Source: Gallionellales bacterium RIFCSPLOWO2_02_FULL_59_110
GTDB lineage: Bacteria > Pseudomonadota > Gammaproteobacteria > Burkholderiales > Gallionellaceae
NCBI GenBank assembly: GCA_001801215.1
Contig: MGXA01000049.1
Location: 1 to 52,227 of the forward strand
Length of the DNA: 52,227 bases
Reading direction: 5' to 3'
This document shows, in pieces, positions 1 to 12,222 of this stretch (its first letter is position 1; each line of letters starts with the position of its first letter). The notes below the pieces were generated by a model. The model did no database searches and was not told the origin of the DNA. It saw only the letters and a program-made list of their open reading frames with translations. The translations under genes were made by a program, and so were the position numbers.

Positions 1-96
<96 letters not shown>

Positions 97-139
97 TTAT
101 CAATGTCAAACGTTAATAAAAGCTAACTAAACTCTAAAC

Positions 140-214
<75 letters not shown>

Positions 215-226
215 AAAAATCAAAAC

Positions 227-300
227 TGGAGCGGGTGAAGGGAATCGAACCCTCGTCGTAAGTTTGGAAAACTTCTGCTCTACCATTGAGCTACACCCGC
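227..300 (-). tRNA. tRNA-Gly (TCC)
   Basis: On the minus strand the acceptor GCGGGTG pairs with CACCCGC and the transcript ends in TCCA. The anticodon loop TTTCCAA shows anticodon TCC. The T-arm GAGGG-TTCGATT-CCCTT is intact. It lies 12 bases upstream of tRNA-Thr in the same transcript. Confidence 0.96.
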
Positions 301-358
301 AGGCTTTTCCATCAAACAACGGCTACACAACACCAGCCAAGCCCACCAAAAGCCAAAA

Positions 359-445
<87 letters not shown>

Positions 446-459
446 AAACAGAACTTGCT

Positions 460-488
460 ATTATGTCAACAACCGCATCCGTTGTCAA
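460..488 (-). promoter_or_regulatory. Sigma-70 promoter of the tRNA-tuf operon
   Basis: On the minus strand a perfect -35 TTGACA (488-483) is separated by 17 bases from CATAAT (465-460). Initiation would fall near 453, about eight bases before the tRNA-Tyr 5' end. The near-consensus boxes suit a stable-RNA/tuf transcript. Confidence 0.85.
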
Positions 489-795
489 ACCGCTGTATCT
501 TCTCGCTCTTCCAGCGGCAGTGTCTACTTATCCCGCATCAGCATTTCCTGATACTCGAACACCCATGCGTTTTTGGAAGCCTTCAAGCAGAGCCTCAGAT
601 ATTCGCAAGTTTGGTGTATCACGCTTTATGTCATTTCGATAACAAGCTCGCATTGCTCACGCTTCCTCCATTTTTTCGCGATCATCTTTCTGAGTAATAA
701 AGAAGATGCAGGCGAACACAATTTTTGGCGCTAATAGCAGTCGAATTCTCAGGTGCTCCTGACCGGGCACCGCAAAATTGCACTTGCGTCCGTTA
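489..795. other. Intergenic region, no gene seen
   Basis: This stretch separates the tRNA-tuf promoter from the Fur-controlled promoter on the other side. Short open frames exist but none has a recognisable product or start signal. It probably holds only upstream regions of the two divergent promoters, and no terminator hairpin stood out. Confidence 0.5.
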
Positions 796-827
796 ATCAT
801 TCTCATTTACAATGAGAATGATTCTCA
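784..827 (+). promoter_or_regulatory. hemP promoter with two overlapping Fur boxes
   Basis: Two overlapping palindromes are seen. ATCATTCTCAT (796-806) and ATGAGAATGAT (812-822) are perfect inverted arms, and TGAGAAT-G-ATTCTCA (813-827) is a second perfect palindrome. Both resemble the Fur consensus built from GATAAT/ATTATC-like hexamers. A plausible promoter, TTGCGT (784-789), 18 bases, TACAAT (808-813), places Fur directly over the -10 region. Iron-replete repression of the downstream uptake genes is the natural inference. Confidence 0.8.
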
Positions 828-848
828 ATTGATGGTAAGCCAAGTATT

Positions 849-1058
849 GTGAAACCGCAAACGTCCGGCCAGAAAATGCCGCCCCAGGCTGCCGCCGCGC
901 CCCAGCCTGTATGCCCGTACGCGGACAACATTGCCACGCGCGGAACGCTCGACAGCCGCACCCTGTTCGCCGGTACCGACGAGATCATCATCACCCATGG
1001 CGCTGAGACTTACCGCCTGCGCCTGACCCGCCAGAATCGCCTGATACTGACCAAATAG
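849..1058 (+). CDS. hemP: Hemin uptake protein HemP
   Basis: This 69-residue protein ends in a HemP-family core: DSRTLFAG, then EIIITHGAETYRLRLTRQNRLILTK-like sequence with the conserved RLRLTRQ..LILTK tail. HemP proteins are short, usually Fur-regulated, and encoded with hemin or iron uptake genes; their biochemical role is poorly defined. The start is uncertain: GTG at 849 gives 69 residues, while an in-frame ATG at 876 would give 60, and neither has a strong ribosome-binding site. It lies directly downstream of two Fur boxes and 11 bases before tonB. Confidence 0.85.
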   Translation: MKPQTSGQKMPPQAAAAPQPVCPYADNIATRGTLDSRTLFAGTDEIIITHGAETYRLRLTRQNRLILTK

Positions 1059-1069
1059 ATGAGTTCACG

Positions 1070-1723
1070 ATGAACAGCGCTGCGCTTCCCCTCTCGCCCC
1101 GCTTGTCGCCTGCCGTTTTCTGCATCGTCCTCGCCGCGCACGGCCTGCTGTTCTGGGCGCTGTTGCGGCAGCAATCGTTTTTTCTGCTGCCGACGCAGAA
1201 CGTGCTCAGCATGCGCTTGCTGACGCCTGCCGCACCGCAGCCCGAGGCCGTGCCGCCAGTGCCGCAACCGGTCGAGACGCCGAAGCCGCTGCGCAAGCCC
1301 GTGCCACAACCAGTGCCACAACCCGTCCCGCAGCCCGTGCCGGTCGAGACCGTGGCACCCGCACCCGCTGCGCCAGAGTCCGTTGTAACAGAGCCCGTTG
1401 CCGCCGCGCCGCCGAGCGAGATGCAGCCGCTGTTCGATGCGGCTTACCTTGCCAATCCCAGACCGTCCTATCCGCCGCTGTCGCGCCGCCTCGGCGAAGA
1501 AGGCAAGGTGATGCTGCGCGTGCGGGTCGCCGCCAGCGGCCAGCCGCTCGCCGTCGAAGTGCAGGCCGGCAGCGGCTCGGCGCGTCTCGACCAGGCGGCG
1601 CTCGATGCGGTGCGCCGCTGGCGCTTCGTACCCGCGCGGCGCGGCAGCGAGGCCGTCGCCGCCACCGTCCTTGTCCCCATCGTATTCTCGCTGAACGCTC
1701 ATGGCGCAGGCTCCTTCAAATGA
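1070..1723 (+). CDS. tonB: TonB energy-transducing protein
   Basis: This 217-residue protein has the TonB layout. There is an N-terminal membrane anchor at about residues 14-32, then a periplasmic linker rich in Pro (repeated PVPQ units at about 75-95). The C-terminal TonB domain includes YPPLSRRLGEEGKVMLRVRV and a terminal VRRWRFVPAR segment. TonB couples the proton motive force, through ExbB/ExbD, to outer-membrane receptors. Partner genes exbB, exbD and a receptor follow, so this TonB is probably dedicated to that receptor. The PVPQ tract is encoded by near-identical DNA repeats and may vary in length between strains. Confidence 0.93.
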   Translation: MNSAALPLSPRLSPAVFCIVLAAHGLLFWALLRQQSFFLLPTQNVLSMRLLTPAAPQPEAVPPVPQPVETPKPLRKPVPQPVPQPVPQPVPVETVAPAPAAPESVVTEPVAAAPPSEMQPLFDAAYLANPRPSYPPLSRRLGEEGKVMLRVRVAASGQPLAVEVQAGSGSARLDQAALDAVRRWRFVPARRGSEAVAATVLVPIVFSLNAHGAGSFK

Positions 1724-1763
1724 TAAATCGTCTGCACCATGAGCGTTTCCCTCACCCCCGTTC

Positions 1764-1786
1764 CCCCTCTCCCATAGGGCGAGGGG
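1764..1786. repeat. Small palindromic repeat between tonB and exbB
   Basis: CCCCTCTCCC and GGGCGAGGGG form a ten-base-pair hairpin with one mismatch and a three-base loop. It resembles the C-rich/G-rich palindromes seen elsewhere in this window and lies in the only sizeable gap of the uptake operon. It could lower expression of exbB relative to tonB, but that is inference. Confidence 0.55.
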
Positions 1787-1831
1787 TACGGTATGTCCTC
1801 GCTTCGCGAGATTTATGTTAAAGGGTTGACC

Positions 1832-2596
1832 ATGGAAAACCCGCTGGGCTTTGCCCACTTCATCACCCATGCCGACGGCGTCGCCCTCGTCCTGCTCGTC
1901 ATCCTGACCCTGATGTCGGCGGGTACCTGGTATCTGATCGTCACCAAGGGCGTGCGCCTGTTCCGCGCGCGGCGCACCAGCAACGATTTTCTGGCTGCCT
2001 TCTGGGCCGCCGACAGTCTGGACGACATCGCGCGGCGCATGGGCGAAACCGGCGTCACCGATGCGTTCTCGCATCTGGTGCATCACGGCTTCACCGCCAT
2101 CGAGCAGCACCGCGCCGCGCTGGACGGCCAGAAGACGCGCGGCCTGATCGATGCCGGCACGCCGGACGAGTTCCTCACGCGCGCGATGAAGCGCGCCATC
2201 GCGCAGGACAAGGCGCGCCTCGAATACGGCCAGACCTTCCTCGCCACCGTGGCGTCGAGCGCGCCCTTCGTCGGTCTGTTCGGCACGGTCTGGGGCATCT
2301 ATCACGCGCTGATGGCCATCGGCATCAGTGGCCAGGGCACGCTGGACAAGGTGGCCGGGCCGGTCGGCGAGGCGCTGATCATGACCGCCATCGGGCTGGC
2401 GGTGGCGATCCCCGCCGCCATCGCCTACAACGCTTTCGCCCGCGCCAATCGCAACACGCTAGCCGCGCTGGATTCCTTCGCCCACGACGTATTCACCTTC
2501 CTTGCCACCGGCCTCAAGGGCAGCGCGGCGGCGGATGCGGTGACCGCGACCTCGGCGCACATCATCGCCCGCGTCGCCGCGCGCGCCGCGACGTAA
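1832..2596 (+). CDS. exbB: ExbB proton-channel subunit (MotA/TolQ/ExbB family)
   Basis: The ATG at 1832 was chosen because AAGGG sits six bases upstream and the product MENPLGFAHF begins like other ExbB proteins; an upstream ATG at 1793 lacks this support. The 254-residue protein has a first TM at about residues 17-37 and a MotA/TolQ/ExbB domain with APFVGLFGTVWGIYHAL and GEALIMTAIGLAVAIPA, the two C-terminal TM helices. With ExbD it forms the inner-membrane motor that energises TonB. exbD starts nine bases downstream. Confidence 0.94.
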   Translation: MENPLGFAHFITHADGVALVLLVILTLMSAGTWYLIVTKGVRLFRARRTSNDFLAAFWAADSLDDIARRMGETGVTDAFSHLVHHGFTAIEQHRAALDGQKTRGLIDAGTPDEFLTRAMKRAIAQDKARLEYGQTFLATVASSAPFVGLFGTVWGIYHALMAIGISGQGTLDKVAGPVGEALIMTAIGLAVAIPAAIAYNAFARANRNTLAALDSFAHDVFTFLATGLKGSAAADAVTATSAHIIARVAARAAT

Positions 2597-2605
2597 GGAA
2601 AGATC

Positions 2606-3025
2606 ATGGCCTTCGGTTCTTTTTCCGACAGCGACACCGACGGCGATCTGGCCGAGATCAACATGATCCCGCTGATCGACGTGATGCTGGTGCTGCTGGT
2701 GATCTTCATTGTCGCAGCACCCTTGCTCACCCATGCGGTCAAGGTCGATCTGCCCAAGGCAAGTTCTTCGCCCAGCCTGAGCGAACCGGACAACGTGCAG
2801 GTCAGCATCGATGCCGCCGCGCAGGTGTACTGGAACGGCAAGCCGCTCGATGCCGCCGCGCTTTCCGCACACATGCAGCTCGCTGCCGCGCAGACGCCGC
2901 AGCCCGAACTGCACCTGCGCGCCGAGCGCACCACGCCCTACGAGAAGGTGGCGGAAGTGATGTCGGCGGCGGCACGCGCGGGATTGTCGCGCATCGGATT
3001 CGTGACCGAGCCGGAGGCGCACTGA
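2606..3025 (+). CDS. exbD: ExbD/TolR-family biopolymer transport protein
   Basis: This 139-residue protein has one N-terminal TM segment, roughly residues 19-42, starting EINMIPLIDVMLVLLVIF. It contains the family's conserved membrane Asp (IDVMLVLL), the residue expected to carry protons in the ExbBD motor. The rest is a periplasmic domain. It directly follows exbB and precedes a receptor gene by 89 bases, so it is part of the same uptake cluster. Confidence 0.94.
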   Translation: MAFGSFSDSDTDGDLAEINMIPLIDVMLVLLVIFIVAAPLLTHAVKVDLPKASSSPSLSEPDNVQVSIDAAAQVYWNGKPLDAAALSAHMQLAAAQTPQPELHLRAERTTPYEKVAEVMSAAARAGLSRIGFVTEPEAH

Positions 3026-3114
3026 ACCTTTAATTCTTTTCCAACCAATATCGTTCCGCCAGCAAGCCAGTTGCTCAGCCAGCCAGCCAGAACACATGAC
3101 TACGAGGACTGAGC

Positions 3115-5301
3115 ATGAACAAACCGACACTGACTTTGCTGATCGCCGCGCTCTGCGCGGCCTATCCCGCCTGGGGCGAAGAAACCACTCTGGAGCAGGT
3201 CCACGTCCAGGCCGAGCGGGACGATTTCGACGCGCGCCAGAACGCGACTTCCACACGGCTGGTCTATGGCCGCGAAGAGCTCGACCGGATGAACGAGCTG
3301 ACCGTCGGCGACTATCTGCGCCGCCTGCCCAGCGTCACCTTCACCGGACCGCCCGGCACGCCCAAGGATGTGCGGCTGCGCGGCATGGACAAGGGCTATA
3401 CCGAGATCCTCATCGACGGCGAGCCGGTGGCGACCGGCACCAAGGAGCGCCAGATCCAGGTGGACCGCCTGCCGCTGGACATGGTGGAACGCATCGAGGT
3501 GATCCGCGCACCCGGCGCCGACATGACCAACGAGGGACTGATGGGTGCGATCAACATCGTGCTGCGCGATGCGCCGAACCAGCGCGTCAGCAATGCGCGC
3601 ATGGTGGCAGGTCGCGTCTCCGGCGAGAAGACCGACAAGGACACCTGGAACCTGTCCGGCCAGTACGGCAACGCCACCGGCGACGTGCGCTGGCTGCTCA
3701 ACGCCGCCGTGGGCCAGCGCGGCGAACTGAAGACCAAGAGCAAGAGCGAGCAGGGTTTCGTCGCCGCCACCGGCGTGCGCAACAGCTGGAAGGACGAATT
3801 CGAGGACGAGCGGGTGAGCACCGATACGCTCGACTTCTCGCCGCGTGTCAACATCAAGCTCGCGGGCGGCGACGAGCTGGTGCTCACGCCATGGATCACC
3901 AGTTCCGACGAACGCAAGACCAAGGACGTGGACAAGTTCAAATACAACACGCCGGCCACCGGCGCCAACTATGTGGGCGACGGCCGCAGGGCGGAGACCG
4001 AGGACAAGCTGCGCGAGACCGCACGTCTGCGCGGCGAGTGGAAACACAAACTGGAAGGCGGCCAGTTATCCGTCTACGCCGCCTCGCAGCAGGGCGGCGA
4101 GGTGAAGGACAAGACCGCGCTGGAATACAACGCCGCCGGCGCCTTGACCAAGACCACGCTGGAACACGACGACAAGGACGAACAGGAGTGGTTTCTGGGT
4201 GCGAAAGCGGAACGCAAGCTCGGCATCCACAAGCTTTCCACCGGTCTGGAATACAAGGACAAGTCGCGCAAGGACAGCAAAACCGCCACCGAGAACGGCG
4301 TGCCCAAGGCACTCGCGCGGGGCGACAATTTCGACATCGACGAGAAACGCTGGGCGGTCTTTTTGCAGGACGAGATCACGCTGGGCGGCGGCCACTTCCT
4401 GACGCCCGGCGCGCGCGCCATCCGCAACGACCTGGCTGCCGTGGACGCGCTGAGGCAAACCAGCAGCGGCAAGACCCGCGCACTCACGCCATCGCTGCAC
4501 TATCTCTGGCAAGTCGATCCGCGCAACAACCTGCGCGCCAGCGCGACCAAGACCATTAAACCGCCCAAGTTCGACGAGCTGTCTCCGGTCACCGAAATTG
4601 CGAGCGGCGCAAACAGCCTGAGCAATCCGGACAAGTCCGGCAACCCGGATCTGCGCCCCGAACAAGCGGTCGGCCTCGAACTGGGCTGGGAGCATTTCCT
4701 GCCGAAGAACGGCGGGGTGCTGGGCGCGAGCCTCTTCAACCGCCTGATCACCGACAAGGTCGATACGGTCACCGCACTGGAAGGCGCGCGCTTCGTCAGC
4801 CGCCCGCAGAACGTGGGCGATGCCAAGGTCTGGGGCATCGAGCTGGACGCCCGCCCGCGCATGGACATCATCGGCATGCCGGAGCTGATGCTGCGCTTCA
4901 ACTACACCCGGCTGTTCTCGGAGATCACCAGCACCACCACGGGGCAGACCACCCGCATCAAGGACCAGCCGCCGTTCGTTTACAACATCGGTTTCGACTG
5001 GCAGCTGCCGCGCTGGGATGCGGCCTGGGGCGTGAACTACAACTACACGCCGAAGTTCCTGAAGAACCCGACCGAGCCGCTGAAACCGGATGACGAGGCG
5101 GAACAGAAGCTGCTGGATATGTACGTGATGAAGCGTCTCGGCAAGGATGTCTCGTTACGCTTCACCGCCGCCAACCTGCTCGACATGGTGAAGGACAAGG
5201 ACAAGTACGAATACAACGCCTCGAACCAGAAGATCAAGTTCACGCAGGAGGCCGAACGCGGCGGACGGGCATTCTTTATCGCAGTGGAAGGAAAATTTTA
5301 A
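3115..5301 (+). CDS. TonB-dependent outer-membrane receptor
   Basis: This 728-residue protein has a signal peptide (cleavage near AYPAWG-EE, about residue 21). A plug domain follows at about residues 45-155 (VGDYLRRLPSV, VRLRGMDKGY, VERIEVIRAPG), then a C-terminal beta-barrel with the LRPEQAVGLELG motif. The last residue is Phe, as in most outer-membrane barrels. GAGGA lies seven bases before the ATG. Such receptors import ferric siderophores, heme or other scarce ligands using TonB energy. The substrate cannot be read from sequence; linkage to hemP and Fur boxes argues for iron or heme. Confidence 0.9.
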   Translation: MNKPTLTLLIAALCAAYPAWGEETTLEQVHVQAERDDFDARQNATSTRLVYGREELDRMNELTVGDYLRRLPSVTFTGPPGTPKDVRLRGMDKGYTEILIDGEPVATGTKERQIQVDRLPLDMVERIEVIRAPGADMTNEGLMGAINIVLRDAPNQRVSNARMVAGRVSGEKTDKDTWNLSGQYGNATGDVRWLLNAAVGQRGELKTKSKSEQGFVAATGVRNSWKDEFEDERVSTDTLDFSPRVNIKLAGGDELVLTPWITSSDERKTKDVDKFKYNTPATGANYVGDGRRAETEDKLRETARLRGEWKHKLEGGQLSVYAASQQGGEVKDKTALEYNAAGALTKTTLEHDDKDEQEWFLGAKAERKLGIHKLSTGLEYKDKSRKDSKTATENGVPKALARGDNFDIDEKRWAVFLQDEITLGGGHFLTPGARAIRNDLAAVDALRQTSSGKTRALTPSLHYLWQVDPRNNLRASATKTIKPPKFDELSPVTEIASGANSLSNPDKSGNPDLRPEQAVGLELGWEHFLPKNGGVLGASLFNRLITDKVDTVTALEGARFVSRPQNVGDAKVWGIELDARPRMDIIGMPELMLRFNYTRLFSEITSTTTGQTTRIKDQPPFVYNIGFDWQLPRWDAAWGVNYNYTPKFLKNPTEPLKPDDEAEQKLLDMYVMKRLGKDVSLRFTAANLLDMVKDKDKYEYNASNQKIKFTQEAERGGRAFFIAVEGKF

Positions 5302-5320
5302 TCATGAACGGGGGCACACG

Positions 5321-6091
5321 ATGAAACTCGACTTCAAGGCCCGCGACTGGCACAACTGGATCTCGGTGATATTGCTGCTGCCGATGCTGCTGGTCGGCAT
5401 GACAGCGATCTTCATCGCGCACAACAAGGCGCTCGGCCTCAACGATATCGAGGTCACCGGCGCAGTCCGCTGGCTGCCCGGCTATGGCACACAGGCGATG
5501 AAGGCGGCCGGCATGGAAGTGCGCAGCAGCCTGCTGCTTGCGGACGGCAGCCGCTGGGTCGGCACGAAATCCGGCCTGTATCGCATCGCCGAAGGCAAGG
5601 CCGTCGCCATAGCGGAACTGGGCGACACCGAGGTGCGCGACATCATCACCGCGCCCTGGGGTGTGGTGGTCGCCGCGAAGAGCGGCATCTGGGTGCAGAT
5701 GCGGGAAAGCTGGCACAGGATGCTCGACGGCGATGCCTGGAATGCCAGCCTCGCGCCCGACGGCAGCGTGACGGTCGTGCTCAAGGACTATGGATTGGCG
5801 ACCAGCCGCGACGGTCACATATGGCAGGCCGAGTCGGCAACCTTGCAGGTGCTGGCCGCGCTGCCGGCGAACGCGGTGGTCGCGGAGCGCATCACGCTGG
5901 GCAAGCTCATGACCGACCTGCATACCGGCAAAGCCTTTCTCGGCAAGAGCGTGGAGTGGGTCTGGATCGATCTGCTCGGCGGCATCTGGGTGTTCCTCGG
6001 TTTCACCGGGCTGTGGATGTGGTGGAAGAGCCAGACCAAGCGCCGTGATGCCGCGCGCGCGCGGCTGATGCAGGAGGCACCGCATGGCTGA
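5321..6091 (+). CDS. PepSY-associated-type two-TM membrane protein
   Basis: This 256-residue protein has an N-terminal TM helix (WHNWISVILLLPMLLVG, about residues 10-30) and a C-terminal one (IDLLGGIWVFLGFTGLWMWW, about 211-233), the arrangement of PepSY-associated membrane proteins. The periplasmic middle carries repeats resembling beta-propeller blades: SRWVGTKSGLYRI, VVVAAKSGIWVQM, YGLATSRDGHIW. Genes of this type often follow siderophore receptors and are suspected of helping reduce or release iron, but that role is inferred. It starts 19 bases after the receptor and overlaps the next small gene. Confidence 0.7.
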   Translation: MKLDFKARDWHNWISVILLLPMLLVGMTAIFIAHNKALGLNDIEVTGAVRWLPGYGTQAMKAAGMEVRSSLLLADGSRWVGTKSGLYRIAEGKAVAIAELGDTEVRDIITAPWGVVVAAKSGIWVQMRESWHRMLDGDAWNASLAPDGSVTVVLKDYGLATSRDGHIWQAESATLQVLAALPANAVVAERITLGKLMTDLHTGKAFLGKSVEWVWIDLLGGIWVFLGFTGLWMWWKSQTKRRDAARARLMQEAPHG

Positions 6092-6221
6092 AACGATTTC
6101 CCTCGCCCTTGCCGTGCTCGCGTTGCTGGCGTTATGCGCCGCGCTCGGCCTGTTCTGCCACGGTTTGTATGCGCGCAAGCAAATGAAGCGTTACAAGAAT
6201 CAGTCCGGGCGCCGCAAATAG
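6084..6221 (+). CDS. Small single-pass membrane protein, 45 residues
   Basis: The ATG at 6084 overlaps the upstream stop by eight bases and has GGAG nine bases before it. The product starts MAETISLALAVLALL, has one hydrophobic helix (about residues 5-27), and ends in a basic tail (ARKQMKRYKNQSGRRK). Translational coupling to the PepSY-type gene and the clean TM-plus-basic-tail layout support a real gene. No family is recognised; it may be an accessory subunit of the uptake system. Confidence 0.6.
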   Translation: MAETISLALAVLALLALCAALGLFCHGLYARKQMKRYKNQSGRRK

Positions 6222-6559
6222 CGCCCGTGGGACCTCATAGCCACAGCCCAAGCATGACGGCCCATCAGCACGCAGCTATCGTAATGCGCCTTGAATCATG
6301 GACTGCGATGCGGCGAAGTTGCCTATCATCGGGCCAGATGATATCGATTGGCGTGCCGCCACCATTACGTTATGAAGAACCAAGGGATGTCGCGAAGATG
6401 TGAGGCCATCGTGCGCCTGTTCGGGCGCTTCGACATGATGCGCCACGAGCGAATGCAAGCCCTTACCAAGCAGCATCAAAACTTAACGGGGCATCGATGT
6501 GACAGCACCAACAGATAACAAATTCGTAGCGCCCATCCTTTATGTAGATTCATGGCCGA
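6222..6559. other. Intergenic region, no gene recognised
   Basis: This 338-base gap separates the uptake cluster from the convergent trpD gene. Short open frames run both ways, but none has a convincing start or a recognisable product, and the base composition is less GC-biased than in the flanking genes. It may be a decayed coding remnant. I see no tRNA, terminator or insertion-sequence ends. Confidence 0.4.
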
Positions 6560-7585
6560 TCAAACCTTGAAGCCGTTGCTCAAAGCTACAAGCTGATCCA
6601 GCTTGATTTTTGCCGCACCACTGGCAATCACCTGACCGGCCTTGACTACACCCTCCTTGAGTGTGGCCGCCAGCCCTGCCACATAAATCGCCGCACCGGC
6701 ATTCAGTTGCACGATGTCGCGCGGCGCACCGGTTTCATTGTTCAGCACGCCGAGCAACTTTTCGCACGCCTCGTCGGCGTTGGCGACGCGCAGCATGCCG
6801 ACGGGTGCGCTTGGCAAACCGAAGTCGCTCGGGTGCACGGTGTATTCGCGCACCTTTCCGTCTTTCAGTTCCGCAATATAGGTTCCCTCGGAGACGGAAA
6901 TCTCGTCCATGCCGTCCGCGCCGTGCACCACCAGCACATGATGGCTGCCGAGCTCGCCCAAAACTTGCGCGAGCTTGGCTGTGAACGCCTGGTGGAACAC
7001 CCCAATCACCTGATTCTGCGCGCCTGCCGGGTTAGTCAACGGGCCGAGCAGATTGAACAGGGTGCGCACGCCGAGTTCGCGGCGCACCGGCGCGGCATAC
7101 TTCATCGCGCTGTGGTGGTTGGGCGCGAACATGAAGCCGACGCCGATGCTGTCCACGCACTGCGCAACCTGCCCCGGCGTAAGACTTACATTCACGCCGA
7201 GCTTTTCCAGCACGTCGGCGCTGCCGCAGGTGCTGGAAACCGAACGCCCGCCGTGCTTGGCGACATGCGCGCCAGCCGCCGCCGCGACAAGCGCGCTGGC
7301 AGTGGAAATATTGAAAGTCTGCGCGCCGTCGCCGCCTGTACCGCAAGTGTCTATCAAGTGCCCGGTATGCCTTACATTGACCTTGGTAGACAATTCGCGC
7401 ATCACTGCCGCCGCCGCCGCAATCTCGCTGACCGTTTCGCCTTTCACGCGCAATGCGATCAAGATGGCCGCGATCTGCGCCGGTGTCAACTGCCCGCCCA
7501 TGATGTGCTGCATCAGCTCGCGCATCTCGGCAAACGACAAGTCATGGCGGTCGATCAGGCCGGACAATACATGCGAGTAGTTCAT
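6560..7585 (-). CDS. trpD: Anthranilate phosphoribosyltransferase
   Basis: This 341-residue enzyme transfers the phosphoribosyl group of PRPP to anthranilate in tryptophan synthesis. The PRPP-binding GTGGDG is at residues 82-87 and the HGGRS motif at 111-115; NAGAAIYVAG near the C-terminus is also typical. The start is secure because AAGGAGG lies a few bases upstream. Length is normal for the family. It is not next to trpE or trpC; a trpG/pabA homologue lies 12 kb away, so trp genes are dispersed here. Confidence 0.97.
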   Translation of the reverse strand: MNYSHVLSGLIDRHDLSFAEMRELMQHIMGGQLTPAQIAAILIALRVKGETVSEIAAAAAVMRELSTKVNVRHTGHLIDTCGTGGDGAQTFNISTASALVAAAAGAHVAKHGGRSVSSTCGSADVLEKLGVNVSLTPGQVAQCVDSIGVGFMFAPNHHSAMKYAAPVRRELGVRTLFNLLGPLTNPAGAQNQVIGVFHQAFTAKLAQVLGELGSHHVLVVHGADGMDEISVSEGTYIAELKDGKVREYTVHPSDFGLPSAPVGMLRVANADEACEKLLGVLNNETGAPRDIVQLNAGAAIYVAGLAATLKEGVVKAGQVIASGAAKIKLDQLVALSNGFKV

Positions 7586-7671
7586 TCACACCTCCTTCAG
7601 GATTTTTTGGGCAACGGTTGCAACGCCGCGAATGCTATCGGCTTTCATGGCAACGTGCCAGCAAATGGAAA

Positions 7672-7698
7672 CGGGGAACCTGTTGCACCGGTTCCCCG
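7672..7698 (-). terminator. Hairpin downstream of prk
   Basis: CGGGGAACC (7672-7680) and GGTTCCCCG (7690-7698) form a perfect nine-base-pair stem with a nine-base loop, 21 bases past the prk stop. On the minus strand only a short GTTTCC follows, so it is a weak intrinsic terminator candidate or an mRNA-stabilising hairpin between prk and trpD. Confidence 0.5.
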
Positions 7699-7719
7699 CC
7701 GTCGCCGTTGACTGCAATC

Positions 7720-11678
<3,959 letters not shown>

Positions 11679-11727
11679 TTGGGCTGCGATCCAGCACAAA
11701 TTTTTCCGGTTCATCCGGTTTGGGAAT

Positions 11728-12219
11728 ATGGCTATGCGTATATTATTGCTGTTGACCGCCCTGCTGCTGACCGCCTGCGGCTTCCATCTGCGCGGCCAGG
11801 CGGGAATGCCGTTCAATACTCTGTATCTGGATGCAGCCAACCCCGGCACGCCTTTCATCGCCGAGTTGCGCCGCAACTTGGAAGCCTACAAAGTAAGGCT
11901 GATTGATAGCGCCAATGAAGCCGACGTGGTACTCAATATCGCCCTGGAAATTCCGGAGAAGCAGATATTGACGCTTGGCGGCAGCGGACGCGTGAACGAG
12001 TTTCAGTTGCGCTACCGCGTGTCGCTGCGCGCCTACGATCTCAAGCACCGGGACTGGATCCCCGCCGAAGAAATGATGCTGCGCCGCGATTACATCTATG
12101 ACGACACCCAGATTCTCGCCAAGGAAGCCGAGGAAGCCCTGCTCTACCAGAGCATGCGTTCCGACATGGTGCAGCAGATCGTGCGCCGCCTGAGCCGCGC
12201 AAAACCGCAGCCGCAATAA
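11728..12219 (+). CDS. lptE: LPS-assembly lipoprotein LptE
   Basis: This 163-residue lipoprotein has a signal peptide ending in the lipobox LLTACGF (Cys near residue 17). The following GFHLRGQAGMPF and the segment FQLRYRVSLRAYD match the LptE/RlpB family. LptE plugs the LptD barrel that inserts lipopolysaccharide in the outer leaflet. ATG at 11728 or the in-frame ATG at 11734 are both possible; GGGA at 11722 suits the second better. The leuS-lptE-holA order is conserved in proteobacteria and holA starts three bases downstream. Confidence 0.93.
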   Translation: MAMRILLLLTALLLTACGFHLRGQAGMPFNTLYLDAANPGTPFIAELRRNLEAYKVRLIDSANEADVVLNIALEIPEKQILTLGGSGRVNEFQLRYRVSLRAYDLKHRDWIPAEEMMLRRDYIYDDTQILAKEAEEALLYQSMRSDMVQQIVRRLSRAKPQPQ

Positions 12220-12222
12220 CCC

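Noticed and set aside
1297-1350. Tandem CCAGTGCCACAACC-type repeats as a possible CRISPR or regulatory array
   Set aside because: They are codon-phase repeats encoding the Pro/Val/Gln linker of TonB.
1010-2305. 431-codon open frame on the minus strand
   Set aside because: It lies antisense to tonB and exbB, has a biased Arg/Gly/His composition, and no family resemblance. GC-rich coding DNA commonly opens such frames.
3096-4559. 487-codon open frame on the plus strand
   Set aside because: It is a shifted frame of the TonB-dependent receptor gene with an Arg/Gln/Gly-rich nonsense product.
6276-6479. 67-codon minus-strand frame in the gap before trpD
   Set aside because: No start signal or family match; considered as a decayed transposase but nothing specific supports it.
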